Positions 21,537 to 33,503 of a stretch of 64,000 nucleotides of DNA are shown one piece after another (within the stretch, counting starts at the first letter, position 1; each line of letters starts with the position of its first letter). Location: NCBI GenBank assembly GCA_032719365.1, contig CM064873.1:33457742-33521741 (forward strand), read 5' to 3'. Made by a program: the position numbers and the translations under genes. Origin of the DNA: Prinsepia uniflora (lineage: Eukaryota > Streptophyta > Magnoliopsida > Rosales > Rosaceae). Under the pieces are notes generated by a model. The model made no database searches and had not been told where the DNA came from. It saw only the letters and a program-made list of their open reading frames with translations.

Positions 21537-24146
21537 TGTAACGTCGATCCCGAATATCATGATTAAATATTAATTAATTATGGTTTAGAATGACTAATCG
21601 GGAATTAGTTGAGAGAATTCGAATGGACAGTGTAAAATGACCGTTTTAACCCTGGACTTGGGCAAAATATTGACTTTTGACTCGGGGAGTCAAACGTACG
21701 AAGAATGATGACCGTGACGTAGAGCGGGACGTCACGAGTCCGTAGATAGGCAACACGTCAAAATTGGACGTCGAACGGAAAAGTTATGGGCATGGGATCG
21801 AAATCGGGGATTTACGTATCGGGATCCAAATCAAATAATAATTAAATCTGATTAGGCAAATATTTGTAGGTGGGGCCCTTGAATGAGTGACAAGTGTCAC
21901 TCATCCTATTGAGGGCTTTCCCTAAAAAGGGGATATTGGTCTAATTGGTCCATTTAATTAATTAATTAATTATTTCACTCATCTCTCATCACACAATCCC
22001 CACCATCCATCATTTTCATCTCATTTGATTTCCTCTCATCCTTACCGTTCATTATCATCATCAGCTATCATCTTCATTAATTATATTTTCTTCCCACCAG
22101 TGCACTATCTTCATTTTCTCTAAAAAGTAAAAACAAACACACACAAAAGCACCATAACCCAACCACCCTACCTTCATCAGTTGTTGTGGTCATCTGAGTG
22201 TGGCCAGAGAGACGACAACGACGTGACGGTGAGGCTGAGCATGGCGGGGACAAGGTGGAGGTGACTAAAACCCGAAAAACCCGAGAAGCCATTTTGCCCA
22301 TTTTCAAAACATCCCTTTATGACAGGTATGGACCGATTTGACATTTTAGGTTTGGTTCTAGGATAAAAAAACGAGTGGACTGGACCTGGTTTCGTGGATC
22401 CAGGTGGCTGGAATGGCTGGGAACAGAGCTCAAAAGTCGAGCTTGCTGTTCAACCATCGAAGGTGAGCTTCTAGTATGTGTTTTGTGTTTTTAATCATAT
22501 AGAACTTCTAGTTAGGTCCAGATGAAGGCATAGGAGTTAAAAAGGATCGAAAAACATGGAAAAAAATGGGGAGAACCGGGAACGCCAGTTCGGGATGGAC
22601 CGGATTACAGAGAACCGTTCTGAACTGGTTTGAATCGGTCTGGACTGAGGTTTAAGATGATGAATAGTGCCGCACTTAGGCTTCACACGCACCCTATTGC
22701 TGCGGCGAGTAGGGGCACGTGGGGAGGTTTCTGGAAAAGTGTTCAACATGTGAAATCATCTATTCGATGTAACAAATATTTTGGGACTGGCTTCGTGTCG
22801 ATCGTACATTGTTTCGATATAGTTCGGGGTGTCTGAAGGTTTAGGACCGAGTTTAAAATTGTTTAAAAATTTGGAAAAATTACGGGGCTTTATTGAGAGG
22901 TTTATGGAACGCAAATGAGGCGGTAGATAAGACGGTCTATAACTGGACAATGTTTTCTAAATTGTGATGCATGCATAACTGTTTTATATGTTTTATATAT
23001 GCGATTTCTATAGTGATGATTGTGGTATTGGTGATTTACATGGTTACACATATTTTGAGGTAATCCCGTATTTGTACGTATATCAAGATTTATGGTTCTA
23101 CAGTAGTTTTACGTGCATATGGTTTCATGAACTAGTTTTGGTTTTGGAAAGGTGAATTCGGGCATGAGACCTATTTGAATTATGTGATCGGGTCGGGGGC
23201 CCAGTTGGTTTACGAAATCAGGCATAAGACCCATTTGAATTATGAGATCAGGTCGGGGGCCCAGTTGGTTTACAAAATCGGGCTGAGATCGTTTTGAGTT
23301 ATGTGATCGGGTCGGGGGCCTAATGGTTTAGAAAATCGGGCAAGAGGCCCAGTTGAGTTTTATAAATGTGATTTTGGATCTTGGACCATATATTTCATAA
23401 ACATGATTTCGGGTCGGGGATCCTAAATGGATTTGTGATGTTTTATGGAAGTTCCTGGCAGAGCCCTTTGAGATGTGTTGAAATGGCTTTATAAAACTGT
23501 TTTCCATATACCATCTTAATACGAGGATTGTGGATGGTCTCTTCCAGGTGTCTGGGACACTGGGGAAGTCACGGTGCATTGCCTACGAGGGGTCATTATA
23601 CGAAGCGACCAGACGGTATAGTGACTCAGGAGTAGGATTGCTATGATTAGATGTCTGGGATGTCAGAGATATGGACCCGGAGAGACCTCGGGCAGCACGC
23701 GTTGCTTTTACGGTGAGATATGACGTCTGGGACGTCAAGCGTCTGGGATATTAGGCATCTGGGATGCCGAGGATGGTTATGTTGTAAATCTGGATTATTG
23801 GATTTATGAAATGGTAGTTCTGTGGTTATGGATTTGTGTTCATGGATTGGGCAGTGGCCCACTTGGTTTTGGAATTACGGATTTTGGTATTCTATAGTTT
23901 TGGACTGAGTTCCCACATATGTTTGGATTTACAGTTTTTGGGCTAAGACCCTAATGGTTTATTTAAGTAAATGGTTTGATTACTGGTTTTCGATGCATGC
24001 ATACTTTTAGCGAACGACATAAATATGTTTATGAAATGTGTTTTTATTAACTATTGATTTTCGTCCACTCACAGTTTTTTAAAGGTTTTTATGCCCTTCA
24101 GGTTGATCACAGATGCGGGCTATAGCAGAGACCGAGACATCGCACT
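21537..24146 (+). repeat. E1 3' LTR (first 2.6 kb; rest displaced by E2)
   Basis: Begins TGTAACGTCGATCC. Collinear with the 5' LTR up to GAGACATCGCACT, where E2 starts. The probable E2 target-site copy is GCACT (24142-24146). Confidence 0.85.
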
Positions 24147-26783
24147 TGTAACGACCCGTCCCTAATTTTAAGGATTAATTAAGTCTAATTAAGGATTATT
24201 CAAGCTAATCGGAGATTATCCGAGGAGTAACGGACGTTCAGGGTGAAATTATGATTTTACCCCTAGACGAGGGTAAAAAGTTGACTTTTGACCTGGGAGG
24301 TTAGATGCCCGAGGACCGAGGACCGTTACGTAGATCGGGTCGATAAGAGTTTGTAGACAAGCAGCACGTCGAAATTGGACGTTCGACAGGAAAGTTACGG
24401 TTTAGGGAAGTTCAAGGTAACTATTGCACGTTTTACGAGACGGGATGATTTTTGTCTGATGTGGGCCTAGATATTTTAGCAGGCCTAATCGATGAGTGAC
24501 ACGTTTCACTCATCCGTTGCCCACCATTTCCCATACATGCATATCCATCCCCCTTACTTGTGTCGTCTTACCAAACCCGAAACCCTCCTCATTTTGTACA
24601 ACCCATACTCACCACCCCCTAAACCTTATCATTTGTTTTTGGCTCGTGAATGAAGAAGAGTGGGTGAGGTGAGGCAATGATGGTGGTGTGGAAAGCGAGA
24701 ATTGACGTGCACGCGACCTGGAACCGCGAAGGTAAGGTTTGGTTAAAAATTGAATATGGGTTTTTAGGGGTTTTAGATTGGTTCTAAAGATTGGGGTGAC
24801 TTTCTGGTAATCACAGGGACCAATTAGGATCGATAGCAGTAGCTGAGAACGGCGGTACAACCCAGACGAACGGCTGGAAAAACTAGGCCATGTTCTTTGA
24901 TCGAGGAGGTATTTTCTAAGGCCCTTTCATGTATTTTGAGACCGTAGAAAGATAGATAATGAGTAGACAAAGGTGTAGGAATTGGAAGGGATGAAAATGG
25001 ACCAAAAATGAGAGAGGAATGACTAGACCGGTTCCGCCGGTCAGGTCGGACCGAAAACCAGCAGACTGGTTTGGACCCGATTTGCCGAAGGAAGAAGAAG
25101 CACAGTCGCAGGCGCATGGCTCCCACGCACAACCCCATTGGGTGGCTCGTGAAGGCACGTGGGCCATCCTTTGGGGGTGTTTCCAACATGTGAAATCATC
25201 TACTCGATGTAACAAACTTTTTGGGAATGGTTTCGAGTGGATCAAACATCGTCTCGATATAGTTCGGGATGTCCGAAGGTTTAGGATCGAGTTTAAAAAG
25301 TTAAAAATTCGGGAAAATGATAGGAATTTAATGAGAGTTTATTAAAGTAGTTATTAACCCTCTAGTATGCTTTGGATAGGTTTGGGAACCCCGGAGACGG
25401 TGATTGGCCCGTGAGAGGCTTATGGCGCGCGTATCGAGGCGTAGCTTGGACGGTCTGTGAGTGGACTTTTTTTTCTAAATTGATGCATGCCTAAATTTTT
25501 TATATGGGTTTAAATAAATGTTTTGTGATGGCATGAGTGCATTTGTTTGTCGTATATTAGTATTTACGTATTTGCACATATTTCGAGGTTTTCAATTTTA
25601 TACGGTGCTTATACGTGCTATGTTCACTATGATGGTTTTATGGAATGGGTTTTGGAGATGAAAACATGGAATTGGGCATGTGACCCATTTGGTTGGAAAC
25701 CATCGGATGTGGAGTCCATTTGATTTAATGTGAAATCGAGCCCATTTGGGTTATGTGATCGGGCTGGGGGCCCCGTTGGTTTACGAATTCGGGCCTGAGG
25801 CCCAGTTGGTTATGATATCACGCATGAGGCCCAGTTATGGTTTATAAACATGATTTCGGGTCAGGGACCCATATTTGGATTTGTGATGATTTTATGGAAA
25901 ACCCGGGCATGTCCCTTTGAATTGTTTCAAAATGAATTGTGAAATGGTTTTCCGTATACCATCCTCATGAAAGGATGCCTTCCAAACGTCTCATAGTATT
26001 CTGGAGTGGCGGGTTGTCTCCTCCAGACGTCTCGTAGTATCCTGGAGTAGTCATGGGGTATTGCATGCGAGGGGTCATTACACGGAGCGACCGATCCGTA
26101 TAGTGACTCAGGAGCAGGGATTGCCAGAGGTTAAAACCTCCCCCCAGGGAGGGTCATTTATCTGCGGGTCATTGACTTGAGTGGACCCTAGGGAGACTTA
26201 GGATTTGAGACCCCGGGTAGCACGCGTAGCTTGGAACCGTGACAATAGTGTTGATTGTGACATCTCGGATGTCAAGCATCAGGGATGCCAAGGATTGGTT
26301 TTGGGCTGAGACCCATATATATTGGTTTTGGGCTGAGTACCACTTGAAATGGAATTTGGGTTGCGTCCCTACGAATTTTATTTTGGGCTGAGTTCCCACT
26401 CGTATTGGTTTTGGGCTGAGTTCCCATATGGTATCATTTACGGTTTTGGGCTAAGGCCCTAATGGTTTCATTTTGAATAAATGGTTTTCGAATGCATGCA
26501 TGCTTTTTAGTGAAGGGCATAAATGTCTTCTTTTTATGAAATGTTTTATAATTTATTTGTTTCGTCCACTCACAGCTTTGAATGGTTTTAATGCCCTTCA
26601 GGTTGATCGCGGGTGCGGGCTGTAGCGGAGACCGAGACCTCACACTCCTCCTCCGGATCCTGGCGCACTCTGGAAGCCCCTGTAGGGTTATGGTTGGAAA
26701 TTTCCCTTGTATGACACTTCATGTCAGACGCGATCAGGTGCGTCCCGCGTTAATCTTGGGGGGATTTGGGGCGGGTCCTGATA
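24147..26783 (+). repeat. E2 5' LTR
   Basis: Begins TGTAACGACCCGTCC, ends GGTCCTGATA; the CA end is mutated to TA. 2637 bp, followed by the PBS. Confidence 0.82.
26512..26599 (+). promoter_or_regulatory. Conserved LTR 3' stem (E2)
   Basis: GAAGGGCAT (26512-26520) with ATGCCCTTC (26591-26599). Confidence 0.7.
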
Positions 26784-26785
26784 AG

Positions 26786-26797
26786 TGGTATCAGAGC
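26786..26797 (+). other. E2 primer-binding site
   Basis: TGGTATCAGAGC, exact initiator tRNA-Met complement, two bases after the LTR. Confidence 0.92.
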
Positions 26798-28324
26798 ACG
26801 GTTAGCTCTTATGGTGTGACGTTCAGGTCGAGGATGTGATGTCTCTGCAGTGGTAACAGTTCGTCATCAACCTGATAATTAGGGTAATAGTATGAGGATT
26901 CAGTGGAATTGAACCTTGATTAGGATATGTTTGGCACGAGGTGCGATAGTTTAGGGTTCGCTTGGCACATGATGCCGCGTTGTAGTGAGGTTGGATCTCG
27001 AGTAGGATTGATGTGCATGGGAATCCAACGGCTTAGAGCTGTATTGTTACTAGTGGATAGCATACAGTGGACTAATAGACATCGTATGAAGACTTCCAAA
27101 GTCGACATTGTTGGTCGGTTGTGTCATGTCGGATCGGAGAGTGTGCTGCAGAGAGTAGCTGAGGTCATGAATGACCCTAGTTGAGACTGTTGGGAATATG
27201 AATGTTTTATCCTTGTTTGGCATGTGAGGCCATGTTTGGTGTGTCGAATCTTGGAGGGATGTCGATTGGTAGAGGATGCCACGGTATGGTTCTCATATGG
27301 GTTGGTATGACATGCCGTGGTTGAGCGGTGGTAGACACCGAGGAGGGCCAGTTTCTTGTGGGCCCAATGACTGGAAGCCGTAGAGTTACGAGAGGACGAG
27401 GTCCGCAGATCATGGTTTCTGGTGGGTGGTATACCAGTGTCAGAATAGGACGACTATTCAGAGTCTAGAGTGATGGATCACTCAGAAGGGACATGCTGCA
27501 GTGAGTAGTCAGGTTTGTGATAACATTAGTTGGTGATTGATCGGACAAGTTAACAGGAGAGTGGTACTTGTAGACCAGATCCTGAGGTGGACCAATTGGG
27601 GGATATTGCGTATTGAGCGGTTGGTACCGGCAGAGGGTTGATCACATTGATTTGGAGTCTCGATAGTGGAGTGTTTCTAGGATTGGTCTGCATGCGGTTG
27701 TGACAGACGATGCTATCGATGGACGTGATATAGTTTTATCATGTTGGATATACTCAAGTTGTCGTGGCGATTTCTCGATATGAGCAGGGTTTTAGGATTG
27801 GTTTGATTCATACTCCGCGTGGCGGTGGTACGATGGCGATAATGCGGAAAGACCATGAGCAACGAGCTGAAGGTATCCCAGTCGTGATGTGCTCATGGTT
27901 GGTTTCTACCAATACACGACGAGGAGGATTCGTCGGCTAGTGTAGATTCTTAGGATTTTTGTCGAGATGACAGAGATGATGGAGATGAACTAGGTGGAAC
28001 CCAGCAGTGGTTGAACTGGACGGGGATTCTGTCCTATTAGTGTTTGAGATGACTAAGTTGGGATTAGACGTAATGGTATAAATGGACGACGCAAGTACCA
28101 TCATAGGGTATGCTTGGATGGGTGATAGGTACCCTAGTTCATTGTGGACAGACGTCACGAGTGTTCGGTGCTGGATTTTTATCCCATAAGGGTTAGGACG
28201 TGCGAACCAGTATGCCGACGTGAACAGTGATGGAAGAAGCCGAAGAGAATCAATGGAAGTGTTTAGTTTGGAAGGAAAAGACTAAGCATTACAGTAATTA
28301 TCAGAGATTACTCTTAGTCGGAGA

Positions 28325-28420
28325 AGGAGATTTCTCATTTTCTGCTCTTTAGCAGATAGTGCTGGGTGCCGCAGGATGACATAGCATGAACTTTGATGTC
28401 ATTATCTTGGATTCTCCTTG
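28325..28420 (+). pseudogene. Vestigial protease C-terminus in E2
   Basis: ATGAACTTTGATGTCATT reads M-N-F-D-V-I, as in E1 and E3, where intact gypsy proteases have FDVILGMDWL. The upstream active-site part seen in E1 and E3 is not recognisable here. Confidence 0.4.
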
Positions 28421-29965
28421 ATTCTTCCCCAAGTGGGATGACGAGGAGTGATATGACAGTTAAAGGATTCAAAGAGGGTACTTAGGGTCACTGGATGTAA
28501 CAAGTAAGTGTCTGAGGTAGAGGACCCGTGTCAGTAATATGGATCATGTTACATTAGCTGGGAGAGGGCTAATGTGGACCCACTGTGGATCGCGTCGTGT
28601 GGTGACGATCAGGGTGATCGGGATGATTGAACTGTTGGTGGAGATTGTGAGGCTAGTAGACCGACGTCTCGTCGTCATTAGAGTGATTTTCCTTGCTAAT
28701 TATGCTAAGCTAGGAGCAGAGGAGAATCGTATTGTGAGATAGTTGAAGAATCTTTGGAATAATTGGTGAGATGACAAGACAGAGGCTGGATATTTTGAGA
28801 GTGTAGCCGATCTGTCTAGGATATGAGAGTCGGAATTGTGATGGATTGATGTATGCGTGGTGACGGATGGTTGAGGTCCAAGCCATGGTTAAAGGCCGGA
28901 TAGTAGTGTGGTGACGGTCATGATGATCGAGATGATGGGTATTGGTTGGTCTATCTCCGGAGTTAGTCAGGTGACCACGAGTACTCCAAGAAGATGCTGA
29001 GGATAGTAAGGATTAATGCGTGATTGGATGTTGCCAGACTGCAATCTTTGAGCAGGCTGAGTAATGCCTTGATGATTGATGTGATGGGGGTGGACCGGAG
29101 TGTTGTGCACGTTAGACGATGGTATTGACCACGGTCAATCGATTTGTCGGGTTGAGAGTTCCCCGAGAGTATGAGTGTATTGTCGGTTAGATGGAGTCCT
29201 AGATAGACATGAGATGGCGATCGGATTACATCTGATAGTGACAGTTCGATGAGTACCATGATCGGATGTGTTTCGACATGATGATAGGATGATTGGACGT
29301 CAACTACTGTGTGCTCGATCAGAATAGATTGGTAGGGTTCAGTGATTGATGTGAGGGAGGCTCAAGTCATGGATGACTAAGGGAACCCTACAGTGCAGAC
29401 ATGTTATCTCTTCTGAGATTGGGATCTAGATACAACCCAGGATGGGTATGATGTCGAATGTGTTTCGACGGGGTATGAGTGACGGTATGGGGACTCGAGA
29501 GTGAGTCGAGATCAGAGTAGCGCAATGAAGGAGCAGTGGAGCTGGGAGTTGCTGGCTGGTCATGATGTTGTCGATGGGATTGACTTCCGTGCAAAGTCAA
29601 TCATACATATCGTGGTAATGGAGTTAATCGGTATCCGATTGCATTAGGAGTGGTATGGATTGATGTGACTCTCACTGGAGTCAGCAGGGATCGCTGAGGG
29701 AGTTAGTATGAATACCAAGGTTTGTAAATGGCATAGGTTTGGGTATGGTCTGTGAGGCGTGATTCTTACCATTGTGATTGCAGGATCTGTAGAATGTTGT
29801 CTGATAGGATGCTGAATAGGATGTCAGCTCGATTGTCGGATAAGAAAGGTAGTCAGGCTGAAAAGCCGTTTGGATGACAACCTAGCATATCTGACTTGTC
29901 GGAGTGAGTGACATGCAAGATTGACGAGTATTAGTGTCTTGAGTGATACTTACGAGCCGATGTGT

Positions 29966-30294
29966 TGCAACAACCCGTCCCGAATTCCAGGAATAGATTA
30001 GTGACTAATAAAAGATTAGTGAGATTAATCGGTGATTAGTTGAGCGAAATCGAACGGACGGTATAAAATGATCGTTTTGCTCCATGTCGTGGGAAAAATG
30101 TTGACTTTTGACTCGGGACGTCAAATGTACGAGGACCGATGACGGTGACGTAAATCGAGACGACACAAGTCCGTAGATAGGCGACATGTCGAAATCGGAC
30201 GTCTGATGGAAAAATTATGGTCACAGGAGTGAAATTGGGGATTTAACGTCTCGGGATCCGAATAAAATATTAATTAAATCTGATTGCCCAGATA
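29966..30294 (+). repeat. E3 5' LTR, first part
   Basis: Begins TGCAACAACCCGTCC, which is TGTAACGACCCGTCC with two transitions. Continues to ...GCCCAGATA, then resumes at 46198 as ...TTTATGTGGGACCC, exactly as the uninterrupted 3' LTR reads at about 61100. Confidence 0.82.
30290..30294. repeat. E4 target-site duplication, left (AGATA)
   Basis: Matches 46193-46197 and lies exactly at the LTR border. Confidence 0.92.
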
Positions 30295-33130
30295 TGTAAT
30301 GACCCGTCCCGAACTTCGGGATTAGATTAGTGGCTAATCAAGGATTAAATAGGTTAATCGATGATTAGTGGGGTACTTTCGGAAAGACGACGTGGAATGA
30401 CGATTTTACCCGTAGAATGGCCAAAACGTTGACTCTTTGTTCTGACGGTCAACTGGACTTTGGCCAATGACTGTGACGTAGTTTGGAACGTCACGAGTTC
30501 ATAAACAGTGGCAAGTCCAAATCCAACATTCGAGGATGAAGTTATGACGTACGGAAGTTCTGGGGTATTTTGGTAATTTGGTGAAAAGGGGCATGTACTT
30601 GACTTTTGACCTGGGAGGTCCGATGGCCGAGGGCCGAAGACCGTTTTGTAGATCGAGTTAATACGAATCCGTAGACAGGCGGCATGCCGAAATCGGACGT
30701 CAAACGGGAAAGTTATGGGTCACGGAAGTTTGATTGCACTATGCACGCATAACGAGGCAATGATTAGGTGGAAAATGTGATTGGTTGACTTTTTAAGTGG
30801 GACCTATGGATGAATGACAAGTGTCGCTCATCCCATTGGTCCTTAACCACAAAAAGTGGATCTCATTCTTGATTGGTGTGTTTTGAGATTAAAATAATAA
30901 TATTTTTATTATTTTTATTTTATAATTCCCACTTCCCTCATCTTTTAAGCTCATTTGTTTATCCCAAATCCTTCCTCTCATCCCCACTGTCCCTCCTTCC
31001 TTCCTCTCACCTGATCATCGATATCACCTTCTTTGTTTTCCTTCAAAGACCCGAACAACCATCCCCTCCCCTACAACCCCTCCAAACACCATTGTAGGAC
31101 TTGGTTGTGAAAGAGAATGTGTGAGAGATGTGAGACGCTGATGGTGGCGTTGACGGCGAGGGCCGACACGCACGGTGGCCGGAAAACCCGAGACGGTAGG
31201 ATTTTATTTTAAAATTCGAAGTTCAGTTTTTGTTGGTTTTTGATTGAGCCTAATGATTGGGTTATGCTTCTGGTGGTCTTGTGAGGCGAATGTGATTGAT
31301 TTCGAGGGCTAGGATGGCTAGAGTCGACGGTGGAGGAAGGTTGCAGGTGGCCGGTTCGTCCATGGTTTATCAAGGTATGTTTTAGGTTTGTTTTTAGGTA
31401 TTTTAAGTCGTGAATAGATGGTTAATGGAGACATAGAGTTTAGGATTGAATGGAACAAAAATGGACCAAGAATGGGGGTTTATAGCGTTGAACCGGGACC
31501 GCCAGTTCGGTTAGACCGAACAGGTTCGAACCGGTCTACACTGGATTGGCCTAAAGGTTGAAGATGATGAATAGTGCAGCGCGTGGGCTTCATGCGCAGC
31601 CCCTTTGGGCGGCGCGTAAGGGCGCGTGGTGGGCCTTTTGGGGAAGTGTTCAACATGTGAATTAATCTATTCGATGTAACGAACATTTTGGGACTGGTTT
31701 TGTGTCGATCCGACACCGTCTCGATAATGTTCGGGATATCCGAAGGTTTAGGATCGGGATTAAAAATAGTTAAAATTTCCAGAAAATTACGGGGCTTTAG
31801 TGGGGGGTTATTTAAGTTGTTAGTAACCTCTAGTATGATTTGGACAGGTTTGGAGGTCCCGGTGACGATGATTAGCCCAGTGAGGCTTACGGCATGCAAA
31901 ACGAGGCGGCAGCTTAGGACGGTCTGTGAGTGGACCTTAATTTCTAAACTTTGATGCATGCATAAATGTTTTATATGGTTTATGAATATGATTCTATGAT
32001 GTTGAATTGGATATTTGTGATTTACATGGTTTCACACATTTCGAGGTATTTACGTGCTTGCACGTAACTCGAGGTTTTCAATTTTTCACTGATTTTCTGT
32101 GCTTATTCTTTTGGAAATGATTTCAGGAAATGGTTTTGGATTTGAAAAGGTAAACTTGAGTTCGAGAACCATTTGTTTTGGAAACCCTCGGACTCGAAGT
32201 CCCTTTTAGCTACGTTCTAGGGCCACAGGCCCAATTGGTTCTTGAATCGATTTCGGTTTTGGAAATATGGATCGGGCACGAGACCCATTTGATTTACGAA
32301 CTCTCGGACCTGAAGTCCATTTGATTTAACAATGCATTGGGCCTAAGGCCCAGTTGATTTATGTATCGGGCTCGAGGCCCAATTGGTTTACGAATTGGGC
32401 TCGGAGCCCAGTTGACTTACGTATCGGGCACAAGGCCCATTTTGTTTACGAAATCGGGCACGAGGCCCAGTTTGTATGTCGATTCGGGCTTAGAGCCCAG
32501 TTAAATTTTAAGTTTGTGATTTTGGGTCGGGGTCCCATAAATGGATTTTGGTTCATGATGATTTATGGGAACCAGCATGAACCCTTAAAAGGTTTTTATG
32601 GTTCATGACGTTTTATGGGGACCGGGCATGAACCCTTGAAAGGTTTTAAGAATGATTTCACATGATTTTTTGTATACCATCCTTTATATATGAATTTTCT
32701 CCTCCGGGGAGGGTCGTTGGCCTGGGTGGACCTCGGAGTAGTCACGGAGCACTGACTGAGTGGAGTCGCCCCTCGTTGGGTTCCTTACCCTCATAAAGGC
32801 TATGGATTATAACTCCCAGGCAGGGTTATTGATCTATGGACATTGACTTGGGTGGACCCTGGGGAGATTTGGGCTTTGAGACCCCGGGTAGCACTCGCGT
32901 AGCTTTAGATACGGTGACAGGATTGGTTATATGAAATATATGATAAACATGATTTTAATTGGTTTGCCAAATTGTGTTTTATGATTTATAAATGGATTTG
33001 GGCTGAGATCCCACATATGTTTATTATGTGATTTCTGTAAAAGGTTTTGGGCAGGGGCCCCGTATGATTATGGTTGTTTAAACATTTGTGATTGGATAAA
33101 TGGTTTTACTATGAATGCATGATTTTTAGT

Positions 33131-33218
33131 GAAGGGCATAAAGGTCTTTTATGAAATGTGTTTTACTAAACTTATTACTTTTTGTCCAGTCACAGTCTTT
33201 CTGTTTTCAATGCCCTTC
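33131..33218 (+). promoter_or_regulatory. Conserved LTR 3' stem (E4 5' LTR)
   Basis: GAAGGGCAT (33131-33139) with ATGCCCTTC (33210-33218). E4 3' LTR copy at 45924-45932 and 46003-46011. Confidence 0.7.
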
Positions 33219-33371
33219 AGGTTGAATACGGTGCGGACTGTAGCAGAGACCGAGACATCACATACCTCCTCCGGATCCTGGCGTACTCTGGAAGCCTTCG
33301 GGCTAAAGGTTCAAATTTTCCCTCGTCTCACACTCTATGTCAGACAGGATCAGGAGCATTCCTCGTTAATC

Positions 33372-33373
<2 letters not shown>

Positions 33374-33411
<38 letters not shown>
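33374..33411 (+). repeat. G38 homopolymer in the E4 5' LTR
   Basis: 38 consecutive G where related LTRs have five or six in the LTR-end motif AATCCCGGGGGGATT. Confidence 0.95.
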
Positions 33412-33412
<1 letters not shown>

Positions 33413-33435
33413 GAATTGGGACGGGTCCTGACAAG

Positions 33436-33447
33436 TGGTATCAGAGC
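33436..33447 (+). other. E4 primer-binding site, copy 1
   Basis: TGGTATCAGAGC two bases after the 5' LTR. Confidence 0.92.
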
Positions 33448-33491
33448 ACGGTTAGCTCATAGGATACTTAGGATGCTCTGATATGGACAAG

Positions 33492-33503
33492 TGGTATCAG
33501 AGC
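33492..33503 (+). other. E4 primer-binding site, duplicated copy 2
   Basis: GGACAAGTGGTATCAGAGC recurs 56 bp downstream of the first PBS and is again followed by a GGTT.GCTCAT context, so a short segment including the PBS is duplicated. Confidence 0.85.

Larger units (their letters stand above)
14859..24146 (+). mobile_element. E1: non-autonomous long-LTR retrotransposon (outermost), interrupted by E2
   Basis: 5' LTR 14859-17609, internal region 17610-21536, 3' LTR from 21537 to the E2 insertion at 24147. An iMet-type PBS follows the 5' LTR and a polypurine tract precedes the 3' LTR. The internal 3.9 kb has no open frame above about 115 codons. Only an aspartic-protease relic and a Pol C-terminal relic are visible, and the reverse transcriptase, RNase H and integrase are missing. 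The remainder of its 3' LTR must lie beyond the window, after E2. Best described as a LARD-like derivative of a Ty3/gypsy chromovirus (class inferred from the Pol tail, PBS and LTR start). Confidence 0.85.
24147..29965 (+). mobile_element. E2: non-autonomous long-LTR retrotransposon inside the E1 3' LTR, interrupted by E3
   Basis: 5' LTR 24147-26783 and internal region from 26784, cut by E3 at 29966. Its 3' LTR is not in the window and should lie beyond 64000. The internal region shows the same layout as E1 and E3, including an ATGTCTC word near 26839 and an AACTTTGATGTCATTATC protease relic (28389-28406), and no usable reading frame. It belongs to the same superfamily but a separate LTR family from E1. 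Confidence 0.75.
30295..33433 (+). repeat. E4 5' LTR
   Basis: TGTAATGACCCG to GGGTCCTGACA, 3139 bp. Contains a run of 38 G at 33374-33411. Confidence 0.92.

Noticed and set aside
21537..24146. Solo LTR
   Set aside because: Preceded by a polypurine tract and a core matched to a 5' LTR at 14859, so it is the 3' LTR of E1.
31480..31959. 159-codon open frame on the minus strand
   Set aside because: Lies wholly inside the E4 5' LTR over the central conserved core; related short frames recur in other LTRs because the core recurs. No protein signature.
33129..33481. Glycine-run peptides encoded over 33374-33411
   Set aside because: Produced by the G38 homopolymer in the E4 LTR; not a gene.
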